A stretch of 64,000 nucleotides of DNA from Acanthaster planci. Its lineage: Eukaryota; Echinodermata; Asteroidea; Valvatida; Acanthasteridae. The notes beneath the pieces were generated by a model, which searched no databases, had not been told where the DNA came from, and saw only the letters and a list, made by a program, of their open reading frames with translations. The position numbers were made by a program, and so were the translations under genes. Location: positions 1,351,938 to 1,415,937 of the forward strand of contig NW_019091490.1 of assembly GCF_001949145.1 (NCBI RefSeq), given 5' to 3'. Positions 44,801-57,600 of this stretch are shown piece after piece (position 1 is the stretch's first letter; each line of letters opens with the position of its first letter).

Positions 44801-46715
44801 CGGAATTTCCGTTTTTGAATACTGCTGTGGCTCATCCTTGAAGTCACGACTTTTCCACTCCGACAGTGACACTGTCCGCTCACCTGCATAGGAAAAAGAG
44901 AAATGTCATTGAACCAAAAGACGCCACCTCACGCGCACCTGAAATGATAATTCAGGCTGAGTAGCCAATAAGAATAAAGGGGGGCGCCCTCTGTTGAATC
45001 TTCAGCCTGGGTACTGCTGAAGTTCAAAGACACTACATCGGGTTGATCGTTGAACCATACTTGGAATAAAGCATTAAAATATTCTCCCACCTCTAGAGGG
45101 AGAAAACAGAAATCGAATGCGAAATACAACTGAGCCGAAAAGATAATAATACGAATTTCCATGTAGGTTCCTAGGGAAAAATAGTTTTTTTTTTTAAATA
45201 GAAAGACGGTGGTTGTTTAGTTTCTACTAAACTGTTGAAGTTCATGGTCAGTGCGTTAGACAGAAATAGACAGTTTCGGCAAACAGAAGATCCGCTAGCA
45301 TATCACGTATCCGTATCTTTTTTCGCTGATAACGTCATCACTTTCGGCTGTCTGGTTATACGTAATGCGGAGAAGTTCCACGGACGGCGACGTATGAAGG
45401 CAACTTGGATCGGCAATTATGAAGCTTCGGTTTTGCGCACCACGTTATTAGTACCAAATTGTATTCCTAAAAACAACAAAAAAATTCTTACTTTCGCGAC
45501 ACTTGATGTATCGTTTGTTTGGATCGCAATGCCTTGGAGTTAATTTTGGGGTGAATAAATTTAGTTTTTGAAGAAATCAGCGCCACCGATGTAGCTACGC
45601 TGCTGCGTGCAGCATCACGTACGGACTTGCCGAATTTATACGTGCCTGTGTACGTGCGGTGTCACGCAGCAACGTGTACGGACACTTACAAATTAACTTG
45701 GATGCCGAAACTGTCTAATATCGCGAGGAGTCGCACACGTACAGTTGTATCCCGTTGGTTGCGGGTTGTGTCACCTGCCCACGTCAGCTTGTTTAGGCTT
45801 GCTCGGTCATCCCTGAACTGGAGCGCACACGGCTGACAAAAGGAGCCGGTTGGGAAGTCGGCTCCCCAACCAGACGGGCCTGTCGGCCAATGTTAATTAT
45901 TTCCGCAGACGGTAGTGTGTCTAACTGTAATCACTCGAGTGGAGTTTGTGTATCAATCTCGCCTTGAAGACTCCTGATTATTTTACTTTGTGTCTTTTAT
46001 ATAAAAAAATCTGTTCTGCTCCAGCTGGATTGAACTCCAACTGGATTTTTGTTGGAGAGATGACAGCGATGTAACAAATTTCAGTTCTCTGATACGTGTA
46101 AACACGGGGGCGAATGATATCCCCAAGTACCAAATCTGGATAAATTCGGTTCCTGCCTTCTTTGACCAGTCACGATTTCCTCGTGCCAACCAACCCAGTC
46201 CCTGCTCTAGCATAACTTTCATAATGTTCCCCCCCATGCCTGCTGTTCAAAGTATAATTCATGTTTTGGCCTTTTGGGAATTGTAATTGTTGATATAAAA
46301 TCCGGGGGTTGGGTGGGTGGAGTTATAACATCCCCCACTCATTGACCAGGGGAATGGGCTGTGAAATCACGCCCCCCCCACACACACTTTCTAACGATGA
46401 AGGGAAAAAAGGGCCGGATCTTGAGGTGTTTTTCGAGCATCCTAGAAACCAAAATGTATCCAGTGGTACCGTGGTGCCAAAGGGGGGGTGGGGGATACAA
46501 AAGCTCCAATTAAATACGCCGTTTGGGTGTAAGGTTAAGGGGTGTACGCAGGGCCTACATAATTAAATATCTTTGTGTATCGTGATTAGCGCCCCCTGTG
46601 TGATGTAGTGTCCACTAGGCCCCACCTGCTTTTTGAATTTTCCCGGCAGGGCAACTTTTCCATCTTAAGTCCTCCCTTTCCCCAGTCTCCAGAACAAATT
46701 TACACCACACAGTGT
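41866..46715. other. No gene seen
   Basis: No supported exon. It contains poly-G and poly-T runs, a GGCGCCCTCTGTTG CTCF-like core near 44984, and unrecognised open frames of about 100-150 codons (42099-42545 minus; 45235-45543 plus) with no domain I know. Confidence 0.5.
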
Positions 46716-46816
46716 AGTGTAATTCGACCAGCAGAATAAGAAGCCATTACTGCAGTGGCACAACGCTCGTGGACAGGTGGTACGCGCGTGTTACATGCCT
46801 CTTCGACCAACAGGGT
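46716..46816 (+). repeat. Interspersed repeat family R5, copy 2
   Basis: Same-orientation partner of 38080-38179, with only a handful of differences. The start and end points coincide, so the unit is a discrete element of about 100 bp. Confidence 0.9.
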
Positions 46817-48389
46817 TGAAAGGTAGTACATAAGTTGGCCAGAGATGATGTATAGAGTTGCAACATGAGCATCTCAGTTGTTGGACCCAAAATGGCGGAT
46901 AATGCGTCAATGCACATGGAAAGTTAGCACACAGTAGCCGCATGCTGTGCAGCTGCACGCATAAAGATCAACCATTTTGTTTCCAAAGTTAGCGCTCCTC
47001 CTCCCTCTATAGGCCTAAACAGGTCTGAAGCTGGCTAGGCTAGATGCTCAAAATAGCCTTGTACTGTGGATTTTGTAAGTGGAGGGACTATATAAGTTGA
47101 TCTTTAACATAAATTGACATCTGACTGAAAAACAAACGATTGGGTAAAGCCCATTAAAAATCTGCTAATGTATGATTGGAACATTGAAGGAAAGGAGGAC
47201 TTTTTGAACGCCCGGGAAGGTATCCAGACACAGAAAACTTATAGAAATTTAGAAATCCGGCTTCGTCAACAGCTTGTCCAGTACAGGACGACTGTAAACG
47301 GCGAGCGATGTTTGACCTACATCTCGACATTCCATGTTGCTCGCGCGGAAGTCACCATTGGCTTTACTTCGCTCTTTGTCCCTCGTCTGTGTGCATTTGG
47401 CCGGATGATGCCCTCCTTTTCTCTGGGCGCGTTATTTGTCGAGTTCGGTGTGAGTGGCCTGCCTTGCGCGCGCTGTCATGCCTGCTTTCTCTCTCAGCTC
47501 GGCTCGGCTCGTCTGCTTCATCGGCTTGCACCTGTCCCGCGCTTCCATCCCATCGGCCCGGGTCCAATCGGGTGGAATCTTCATTATTTCCCTCCATTTC
47601 TCCACAGGAATAACACCATCGATTTGCAAAAGAGGTTGCACGGGAAGAGGGGGGNGGGGGGCTGCTGAAGGAGGTGGGGGGGACGTTGGTTCGGGGAACG
47701 AACGGACGACGAGTGTGCGTGCTGGGACTTCGCCATCGTCCGCATATTTCTCATTTAACACTCCAGAATGCAGGAGTGATGTTTGCATGTCTATTATCGG
47801 ACTTGGAGCAGGTCAGGCAGTCCCTGATATCAGGAGAGGGGGGGAAAGAGACTATTTGCCACGTATTCTGGGAGCTGGTGAAATGTAATATCAGTGTGTG
47901 TGTGTATATATGTATATATGCACCGAGAAACACCTGTCTTTAATTAATTTGGTCCGTTGAAGCTGGCTTAGTCAAAACAAACTTTTCTTTACCTGGTTGC
48001 CCGGAATGTCTTGAGGATGGCGTCATCGGCTTGTCCGTCCTACAGGAACAGACATACGCGGAGAAAGACTCGGCCGACTATACATGTAGTATCACGAGAC
48101 AAGTGCGTCTATAGGCTTTGTTCCCCAAGCACTTCGCTGTACACATTTTGATAGGCACCTGCTCAAAAATATAAAAGGCGTGGTAAGGTATTGTATATAG
48201 GGGACACTTGGCCAGAAATCAGGGCATCTGCTCCAGATATCAGGGTGTGGGGGGGGGACGGGGGCACTTTGTCCCTGTGCAGCTCTCGAAGACGGTCCAT
48301 ACTATTTCAAGGAGTACCCAACAGTGCTCTAGCCCAGTTCCGTATAAAGTAAAATACTGGGAGCGGAAGATGATGCTAAAGTATACATA
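46817..48389. other. No gene seen
   Basis: No supported exon. It has a single undetermined base at 47655 within a G-run and a short TGTGTATATA microsatellite near 47895-47920. Confidence 0.5.
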
Positions 48390-48955
48390 CAGAAATGTGG
48401 TGTGAGTACAAGAGTGCGACTATCGGAAATGGTTCGGAAACATATGTTTCTTGTGCAAGATTGAGTATAGAAAAAATGTATTGCGGTGCAGGTTTGAGTA
48501 CAAGAATGAATGCAGAGAATGTTGAGTATGAATGTTTGAGTATAAGAGTGAGTGCAGAAAATGTTGTTTGAGTTTAAGTACGAGAGTGAGCGCAGGAAAT
48601 GTTTGAGCAAAGGTTCGAGTATAAGAATCAGTGCAGGAAATGTTTGAATGTAGGTTTGAGTAAAAAAAGAGTGGGAAATTGTTGTTTGAGTATCCGCCTC
48701 GAGTTGAAGCACCCCCTTATTGGTTGGAAAGAGCCGCGTTGGTCGGGAGTGTTCTATAATTTGTTGGTAGCGATGCTACCGTTGACGCATGCATTTCCTA
48801 GTCGCTCGTGAACCAGCGAAGTTCAGTTCCGACCACAGAAACCTCTGTTGGTGAGAAAATAGCGCCCTCTCTTGGTCCAACTCGAGGCCTACGTGTAGGT
48901 TTGAGCGTAAGAAAGAGTGCGGAAAATGCTGTTCAGGTTCGAGAGAGAACCTACG
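48390..48955 (+). repeat. Degenerate minisatellite (GTTTGAGTATAAGAGTGAGTGCAG type), interrupted
   Basis: Irregular tandem units of roughly 35-50 bp share GTTTGAGTA, AGAGTGAGTGCAG and AAATGTT. Units occur to about 48690 and again at 48895-48950, with R4 copy 2 in between. Confidence 0.75.
48761..48875 (+). repeat. Interspersed repeat family R4, copy 2, inside a minisatellite
   Basis: Partner of 25056-25168. It interrupts the degenerate minisatellite that occupies 48390-48955. Confidence 0.65.
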
Positions 48956-51900
48956 TGTGGTGAGACCTACCTTACAGAAGGGATTTGTGGCCTCGGCTTT
49001 TACCGAATGAAACGAGAATGAGACGAAATCAGATTGGGAGGTGGAATTTATTTTTGGAGATTGTCTTTGTTGCTGGATGGATCAGGGATGTTATTCATGG
49101 AAGTAAGTTTGAATTTTGAGATTGGACGGATTTTCAAAGTCAGGGTGGGGCCTCAGAGATTGAAAGGGTTTAAGCCAGGTGGGCATTTTTTTGTGTACTT
49201 TGCATCGTGCTGTAACAAGTTTACAGTACCAGACACTGAATCTTTGTAAGAGTCTTTTTTTCACTCGCGTGTCAGCTGAGTTGTTTATCTCTTTTTCACC
49301 TTGCTTTTCTCTTGACGTATACCTATCTCCAGTCAGCCTGTACTTATCAGTTTTCTTGGTATGCTCAGTCTCTCTATTCAAGATAAATGATGCGGCTTCG
49401 TATTCGAGCTTAGAATAGCCAACAACAAGGAAGAGACGGAGAAAAAAAACCCTGAAAGTACACGGAACTTTGAGCGGGAGACCCTCTGCAGGCATTGACA
49501 CACACGGGTGCCCCGAGCCAGTCCCCTTCGTGAGCGCGCCTTGCTCGCCGTGCGTATTATATTGAGCGCCGTCGATGTAGCGCGTGATGGGGGGCCTCCG
49601 TTTGGCCCCGCAAGGGGTTGGAAGGGTGAAGTGGCCGGCGGCACCGTGTCGCATTTCCGGGAATCGAACGAGACTAAAAATCCATACATCGCGACTGAAG
49701 GCAGAAGAAAAAACGAAATGCCCTAAAAAAACAACCCTCTCCCCAAATTCCCCAGACCTTGTTGTTTTTCGTTCGAACGAATACAAATAATGTACGCTAA
49801 ATGTGATCTTTGATGAAAGTTCCATAGATCACATCGCATTCTTCGGTAGAATTTATTTCAAACGGTCGCCAGATCCTCTTGTGAAACCGATCTCGACGTT
49901 TTCCGTGTATTTAGGACTTGTGACGTATTGCAAATGGCGTCTGTCTTGTAGATGCTATATTTTGCATCTACACGACAGACTGCACTTTATTCATCCTCGT
50001 AAGAAGGGCTAATTAATTGCAGAAGCGCACAGTTAATGTCAAAAGTCACACTCTTCGTTTGTCTTTAGTTCCGGCTGGAGTATCAGGCAAGAGATGACCA
50101 ACCATGATATTTTTGGTTGTCTTAAAATGAGACGACGAAAGCGTTCGGATCCTTGTTTGAAAAAAAAAAATACCCCTTTGTCTCTTCTCGTCTTTGCTTA
50201 TAATCCTAGATCGTTGAAAATCTGTTGGGATGTTTCAGAAGTGACATTTACAAATGCGTATACACACGCAGAGATGAAAGGATCATCAGGGCACAAATGC
50301 GAAATGAGAGATATGCCCAGGCGAACAATGTCGTATTCAAAAGAAACGCCATAATTAATTCGTTGAATCGAGCAGCATCGAGCCGTATATACTCAGCGGA
50401 TATATACATTGAGCCTCGGGGGGGGGACTGCCCTGTCAATCACGTTGATGAGATGTATAATGTTCCTGGTATGAGCAATGTACGCGGATCGGAATCGGAT
50501 TCGTCCCTCGTTAAAGTAAAATCACGACCAGATGATAAAGCATATTGACCCGAATGTAAAGGTTTACCTGAAATTATTCCATTAGCGCTGAGATGTACAA
50601 ACGTAATGGACGCGCCACATGATGTTACAGTGTGCGCTGCATGCCACGTTGCGATGCCAAAATATTGATCCGTAATGAATAGAAGGCATGTACTAAATGG
50701 ACGGAGCTAATCCAATTACTGGGAGACGGATGACAATCGCGCTGAAAATGAGCCTGGCTAAGAAAAAGAAAATACACGTAATTCTCCGGCAAACTCTCCC
50801 CCCCCCCCAATCTTCCCTCCCAAACAAACCGAAATGACGCCGAGAAAGACTTGCGCGAACGGAGCAGCGGGCGACTGAGCGCGGGTCCGAGGGGGAAACG
50901 GCATTGTTCGCCGGCTGAAAAGAGGCTTCAATTTGCGGTGGGGGGGAGGAAAAAGTCAAGTTGCGGAACAAATGTGAACTGCCATCTCCCCGGCGCTCTT
51001 AACGTCCGACGTGAACGGACTATTCATCGGTAAATATTGCTTTTTGTACCGCGCGCTTTTTTTTTTCCCTACGCTGATTTCCACTCGGCGAGAGAAAGTG
51101 ATTTTCCCCGTCTTTTCTTGTACACTTTTACCCTTCGGAAAAAAAGCTTGATATCCCAAGTGAACGGGAATCAATTTGTGTCGGATGCCTTTTAAGAGGT
51201 CTTGGCTTGGACGAAGAAGGAAAAAGATTGTAATTTTCTTCTGGCGACAAACAATGGTTTCCCTGTGGGAACGTTTGGATAGCGATATTCCCCCGCGATG
51301 GTTTATCTAAGCGCGCGTTCCGTATAATAATAGTTTTCCCCAGGAATCCACGTCGAGAGATCTGCCTTTTTGTCATCCAAGGGTGCTTTTTCCCTCCCGA
51401 TTTAGTTGTGCCTGCCATTGTTAATGGAATTATCCCCAAACGGTTGGCGAGGACTAGACAGAGCCCTGGTTTACCGTGTGTTTCACTTGAAAATCAAGAA
51501 AATCGAAGTTCACAGGGTGCATCATGATATTTTTCTGGACCAGCATGTTTCGTTTGTTGTAACTTTCTTTCCTTTTCGAATGTAAGTAAACTGTCCGACA
51601 TCGCATATTGGTTGCTGTCATTATCGAAAAGCATTTTTTTTAATAATCATTAATTTGAGGGCGCTGTTGCTGTGACATCATTGGATCAAGACACTGCGTT
51701 TTGAAGATTCCCTGTTCAAATGGTTAACCCAAGATTTGTTCATATTCTGTGAGGGAACTGGCCTGCTGTCACGAGCAGCAGGAACAGCAACGAATCACCA
51801 AAGGCCCCCCTCAATAATTACAACAGCAAAACCATCGGAAATTCTGGCAAATTATTCAGAATTCTCCAACACTGGGGATTATGCCTTGGATGATATTATT

Positions 51901-52230
51901 CTCTTGCGCATACTCAAACTCGCAGTTGCATTAAAATGAAAACACGACAATGCCCTTAAAATCTCCCAACAAAAATTGGAAACCAAGTTAAATTGAACAC
52001 AAATACTGCTTTTTACAAATACTGCTTGAAAACTACATCGTTCGGGCATCATTAAGATCTAAAATTAGAGCACAGTATAGCTCTGTACATGTACATGACA
52101 TGACAATAATATTGCGCTGTGTTACGTCTGAATCCCGTGCATTTGACATGATTACGTCTAGTAACGTGCTTTCTTATTGCAGCGCTAAGCCAAAAAAAAA
52201 AACAGCGGAAACGGCGGAACAAAGGGATAT
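48956..52230. other. No supported gene; includes the longest open frame and a short hairpin
   Basis: A 244-codon open frame on the minus strand (49091-49825) has no recognisable domain. A perfect-looking hairpin sits at 49939-49980. The 50740-51060 part is GC-rich with C/G runs. No splice-supported exon was found. Confidence 0.4.
49939..49980. other. Short hairpin, 17-bp stem
   Basis: GTCTGTCTTGTAGATGC (49939-49955) pairs with GCATCTACACGACAGAC (49964-49980), with one mismatch and an 8-nt AT-rich loop. The stem does not extend outward, so it is shorter than a usual microRNA precursor. Confidence 0.7.
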
Positions 52231-52530
52231 TTGACTATCCCCCAAACCAGTTTGACAATCAAGATTGGGCATATGCCTGCCAGGTATTATGCCAATTCAG
52301 ATGCAACATTCAACCTACCTTTATCTGGAGATGTTGAAACCAATCCTGGACCACCCCATCCTGGTCATCAATTGCAACCTTCAGCCAGAAACTCTCACCA
52401 TCAGATGGAAACAATTTTGAGCATTTATCACCAAAATGTGAGAAGTCTGAAGAATATTAAAGTTGGACTGCCTCCACAGCAACCTATTTATTTACAAGTA
52501 ATTTGGATTTGTCCCTTTTTTTATCCCTAA
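52231..52530 (+). pseudogene. Truncated LINE ORF: 2A-like peptide plus endonuclease start
   Basis: From the in-frame ATG at 52273 the product reads through a short leader, SGDVETNPGPP, a Pro/His-rich linker, then the endonuclease N-terminus HQNVRSLKN, and diverges to a short unrelated tail ending at a stop. In full-length elements 2A causes ribosome skipping between Gly and Pro, releasing the leader. Lacking catalytic endonuclease and reverse transcriptase domains, it cannot be autonomous. Confidence 0.75.
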
Positions 52531-52610
52531 GTCAGTTTTTATTAGGCCCTATTAGTTGTTTTTTTTTTCCATGATACCTGTAAGTGGCGGATCTCCGCTG
52601 TTGATATCAG

Positions 52611-52651
52611 AATAAATAAATAAATAAGTAAAATAAAATAAAATAAATAAG
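52611..52651 (+). repeat. AATAA/TAAA microsatellite at LINE 3' end
   Basis: Tandem AAATA/TAAA units of the kind that terminate CR1/L2/RTE-type elements; here the 3' end of the LINE remnant. Confidence 0.9.
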
Positions 52652-55600
52652 ACGTCAAGGAACCCCCGGTTATTCTTGCGCAGCGTGCGATTTCGTTCAG
52701 CACCACTTTCTGCCTGATATCCCTGCGAGAAGTTGAGCCGAGTTCTTCCTCTTGAAGGAAACGAACCTCAAACCGGCAGCGTACTGCCGTGCTCGCAGGA
52801 CTTCGGTTTCTCCGCTCCTTGGGGGGGGGGTCATCCTCGGTCGTGTTCCCCGAGTCCGTTGTATGTAATATAAGTCTGTAGATGGGACGGTACCAGACTA
52901 TTTAATAGTTTGCACGCGTGCGATGTCTCGCTTGCTGTGTTCGTTTTGGCTGCAAAGATTAAAGTGTGTCTTATCGCAATTTTGTACTACCCATCTAAGG
53001 AGACTGGTATTGATTTGTAATGCGCTTTTATTTCATTTCGTTCACGTCTACTCTCAAGCTCCCTCCTGAAATGAAGACTTTACCTCGCTTTCCATTTAAA
53101 AATGACCGAACCATGAGTGTGGGTCTGTTGTCTCAAGTCCTAATTCCACCGAAAATAATCACCATTAAAGCTCGCTCCGTTGGAATCCCTGTCCCCCCCT
53201 CCATCAGCGACCGGCGTATCTCACTAGCGCCATTACGCTTTTCTCCCCCCAAAACACAGCAATCTCCCTGATGATGAGATAAGTAATTTCACTGATTCGT
53301 TCTCTGTCTCGCTCTCTCTCAACTCTGTCCAAAAAAATCAGGAGTATATCCTCGGCCGTGTTTTTCTTGGCTTATTCACCGGGTACACACATTGTCACAC
53401 GGATTACCGGCGCGGTAACCGAGTCCTCGCAGATGACGGAGCGATGGCATTTTGATCGAGTAACACGATCTTTTGGAAGCCGGAGCTGTCATGTCGACGT
53501 AATCCCAACCTTTTCGCTACCATTCTCTTAAATTAATGAATAATGAGAGAAAGAAGGGAGGGGGGGTTGGATGCAGGAGAAGTGAAAAAACAACGCGCAG
53601 CGAGAAACAGAGGACAGAGTAAAAAAAAAAAAAATGAGGCCCGGAGATGCCTGTTTTCCCTGCATGGCTGCACGGGGAAGTTTTGTTGTCCGCACTATCC
53701 GTGATTAAATTCATGTCATCAGAGGCCGAGCCGACCTGGCGCGGTCGGGGGGGACGTGCGGGGGGAGAGCGACGCGGCGCCCGATGCTGTCCTCGCAGCC
53801 AGTAATGCACGCCCTACGCACCGCGCTGTCAGCAGGCCACCAGTGACGAGCGCTGTCCCAGCTGTATTGCTGCAGTCGCGCGCAGTTTCTTCATTTTATC
53901 ACAAAAGAAGAAAAAAAGGAAAACAAGAAAAAAAAATGGTTCCCTATTACGGTTATATTCTCTTCAAGTTACAACTCTGATAGCTTTTGCGGAGTCCATT
54001 TGCTGTCTGATAGAAATAGGTTGAAAGAATGACGCACTCCAAGTAAAGGCCGACTCACATTTGGCGCGAAAAGCGAACACAAACGCGAAAATTGTGACGA
54101 CAGATTAAATTATTTCTGTTGCGAATTGGAAAAAAAGCTGAACGCATTTCAACTCGGGGGGGGGTTGAACTTCGCTGAAAATGTTTCCTGACAGCAAATT
54201 CGCTGAGCTGTCGCGCTTGGCTCTCGCCCAAAAGTATGGAACGGCCTTCATATTCGTCTGGAATGTTGCGGTTTTAGAGCATACCACGCATGCACGGTGT
54301 TGTGAATGCATCAGCATTCGTGCACCGAAGGTGCGCACCGCCGCGGAAAAGCCACGACATCAGCGACAACAGGGTTCACGAGGAAACACCGCCAGCATAC
54401 AGCATCAACAGCGCAAAGCTTCCACCAGCTGCACTGCATGACGGGCTCGCCACTCGGGTTTGAAGGAAGTTCAAATATCGCGAATCCAAGAAGATTATCG
54501 ATTAACGCTCCCAGAGCTTTTGTGTGTGCGTCCGTCAGGGGACTCATTACCTTGGGGCGATAAAACTACTATAGTTGTCCCCGCAGAATGATTTCGGTTA
54601 GCAAATCGTTTGAACGTTACTGTGATTTACGTTTCCTTCACTTTGGGCTTCCTTTGGGTTTCTGCATAACCGAGAGAGGGAATCATTAACATAAAATGAG
54701 TCCACGATGATTCTGCGTTAGTCTTGCTTCCGGCCACATGTGCTTGTTGTTCATTAGGGTCATCTTCGAGGGGGAAAATTAAAGGAAAAATAGAGTCTTG
54801 CTTTGTTATAACACACCAACTCCTAGTCGATGATCTAACAACTCTGTTACCCGTCACCCGAAAAAAAAATTGCTTGCAAGTTAAACGATTAATGGCTAAT
54901 TTTAATTCTTGACTGAATGCATGGTTGTAGTTGTTTGTCCGACCAAACATTGCATTGCAGACAATCAGCGGGGGGCACCGTATGACTTCGTTAACGCCCC
55001 TTTAAGTTAGGTCGTTTCCCCACAGACACAGAGTCCAACGTTATATATCTGATGTTTCAACAGCGTTGATCCACCCTGGTGCCATGTGCTTGAGCCGTTT
55101 CCTGCATTCCGCAAAACAAGGAGCATTTTGATGAAATTAGTCGGCCTACTTTCTCGTCCCTTCCAAATTCCATTCGGCCATTCTGTGAGCGGACCATAGA
55201 CAACTGTTATCCGTCCGCACCGACCGAGTAACAAAACAGACCTTAATTTGCGTCTGTGCGATTTTAATGACACTTGGATGTCGGACTCGCGCGTTGGGGG
55301 GGGGGTCGGAAGATTTTGTGTGGATTTCTTTCAGTGAATGTGCCGGCAGCGGGGGTTATTCGGTGAGACATTGGCCGTGTATATTGTATAGTGTGTCCCA
55401 GATGCGGGTGACAAGGGGAGAACATTCCCTCGGTGGAAAAGAGGGAAAGTAGGCCTACTCAATCTGGAATTTTTCGAAGTGAGGAAAAACAGGCGCTTTC
55501 TGTTATTGCACATTGTCGACAGTTTGGGCTGATTCGTCAAGTATTCACTCGCAGATAGCGTTGGAGCCGTTTTCATATACCAGGCAAAATATGGGACACC

Positions 55601-57600
55601 CCTTACCTGTCCAATCCCTATACACACTCTAGACTATTGTTACCTAACACATCCCCCCTAGAAGTCTGTAAAGAATTCCCGAGATTCCGATCAAACAATG
55701 ACCAACGCAAAGGCGGGGGGAGGATGTTTATCTTGCTTCAAATGCGTTTTCCAGTCATTTCCACACGAATATCGCGTAGACGACTACTGGCAAAATATTG
55801 TTACAGGTGTAGGAATAGAGCTCTGTTTACAGCTGTAGGCTAAATTACACTCTGAAACTTGCGTTTTGCAATTAATCACAATATTGCTATCACTTTAACA
55901 TGTTTCGATGCTAAACGTCAGGTTGTGAAATGCCTAAGCACCAATGTCCATTAACATTTAACATTTTAACATTCATATCGCGCATTTTCTATTAAAATAT
56001 GATCGAATGCGCGTTACAATTTGAAACCATAAAACTACTACGTATACGTTTAAAATATACATCAAAGACATGTAAACCGTATAAAATTATTCAGTGGCTA
56101 AACGCTATCCATCAAAATTCTAAACACGTTGAACATTTCAACACGTTTATAAACTGATAGCAAGATTAAGAAAGTGTTCAGAAGCAAGTCAGAAGCAATT
56201 TAGCAAGTGTTGCTTGCTAAACAGTTGATTGGTTAGTTTCACACAAAATGGAGCGATACTAACCTTAGTTGAAGACGTACGAACGATTTGCAAGATCTCT
56301 ACGGTTGCCCATGTCATTTTGCATCATTGCCAGGCATGTCGTAGAAAAGTAAACCATCCCAGGAGATCTTACCAGGCATGCATCTAAAACTATGCCGTGT
56401 CGGCCGGTTGCAAAATGCACGAGGGCAATGTGTACATAATTATACTACCACACTTTTTTTTCTTTCAAAATCGTCGCTCGGTGGTTCTTTTTTTTTCGGT
56501 TTCGGGGTCCAAGCACTCTCTACGGTTTCACCAAGCTGTCATAAATTGCAGGTTCTGTTTTGCCCACCTGAACCCAGGGTTATGAGTTCCCAGTAAATAC
56601 TTCAGCGCCGGTCATAAACACCCCACATCCGAGGTGCGGAATTCCGGGCGACCACTGTGTATCTGTCATTTTATGGGACTTTTGCCATTTGTTACGTCTT
56701 AATCCGGTGTCACGGGGTGTTTTGATGTTAATATCCGAGTCCTCCCGTAACAGAGAAGGCTATGCTTGGACCAACGTGTAACATAGGGTATGAATTCGCG
56801 GGATTGACTCATTGCATCCAAGGATATTGTGTGCAGGCGGGGACGTTTTTAGGACCGAAATGTTTCTGCTTTATTGGATGGGGTTGGTGGGTGGAAGGAG
56901 GCCTATACGTATTTGGATATGAGCACTTTTTAGGACTTGATATTTGTTCGCATAAATGTTGGCAATAATGATTGTTTTCGAATTGAAAATAAAATGGATT
57001 TTCAATTCGTGTACCTTTTGTATCAGTGCACATGTCATACTTTGCAACGGAGGACGGACGCACAAATGGAACGGGGAATTTGTCATGTCCTCGCTGGTTA
57101 GAACTTGGTTCAACTCTTGTCCTCTGTCGTGGCTCAAGTGCTCAGTCGGTGTGTGTAGGGGATGAATAGGTGCCTTCCCCTGTAAGGTATATTGAAGAAT
57201 CTAACGGGTGTGTCAGCGTATACGGGCTGTAGTACAAATCTGGCCCTGTTCCTTGCAGTGTGAGTTCAGCCGCCCAAAACTCGCAGAATTAGCGCGGCAC
57301 AGTGTCGATGAATTCAATAAAACCTTGCTGCTTTCGCATGTGGCAGTGGCAAAAATCGTGGTTTTTCTTTCCTTTTTTTTGGGGGGGGGGGAGGCGGTAT
57401 ACCGTGGAAAAGCGAAACGGTGACGGATCGACAGTGTAGTTCCACTGCACTGGTGTATGACCGCGCCAAGACTTCACTCGGCACCAGTGCTTCCACAAGT
57501 AAAAAAAAAAGTTTCCTGAAATGGAATCGTGAATTTCCTGAAATTTGATGGGTATTTCCCGAAATTTTCAAAAGTGCTTCCTGCTTGACTTTGTCGTGCT
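52652..57600. other. No gene seen
   Basis: No supported exon. Parts (53400-53900, 54280-54440) are GC-rich and CpG-containing; elsewhere AT-rich. No RNA gene or known element recognised. Confidence 0.5.

Larger units (their letters stand above)
52231..52651 (+). mobile_element. CR1-like LINE remnant with 2A-like peptide, internally deleted
   Basis: An open frame (52231-52530) contains a 2A-like motif DVETNPGP at 52330-52353 and, shortly after, ILSIYHQNVRSLKN (about 52414-52455), the usual first strand of an APE-type endonuclease in CR1/L2-clade LINEs. Instead of endonuclease and reverse transcriptase, the sequence passes within about 100 bp to a 3'-UTR-like stretch and the tail TATCAGAATAAATAAATAAA followed by AAATA repeats (52603-52651). 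Such 2A sequences are known in non-LTR elements of sea urchins, amphioxus and other invertebrates. The first in-frame ATG is 52273. The 5' boundary is uncertain. Confidence 0.8.
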
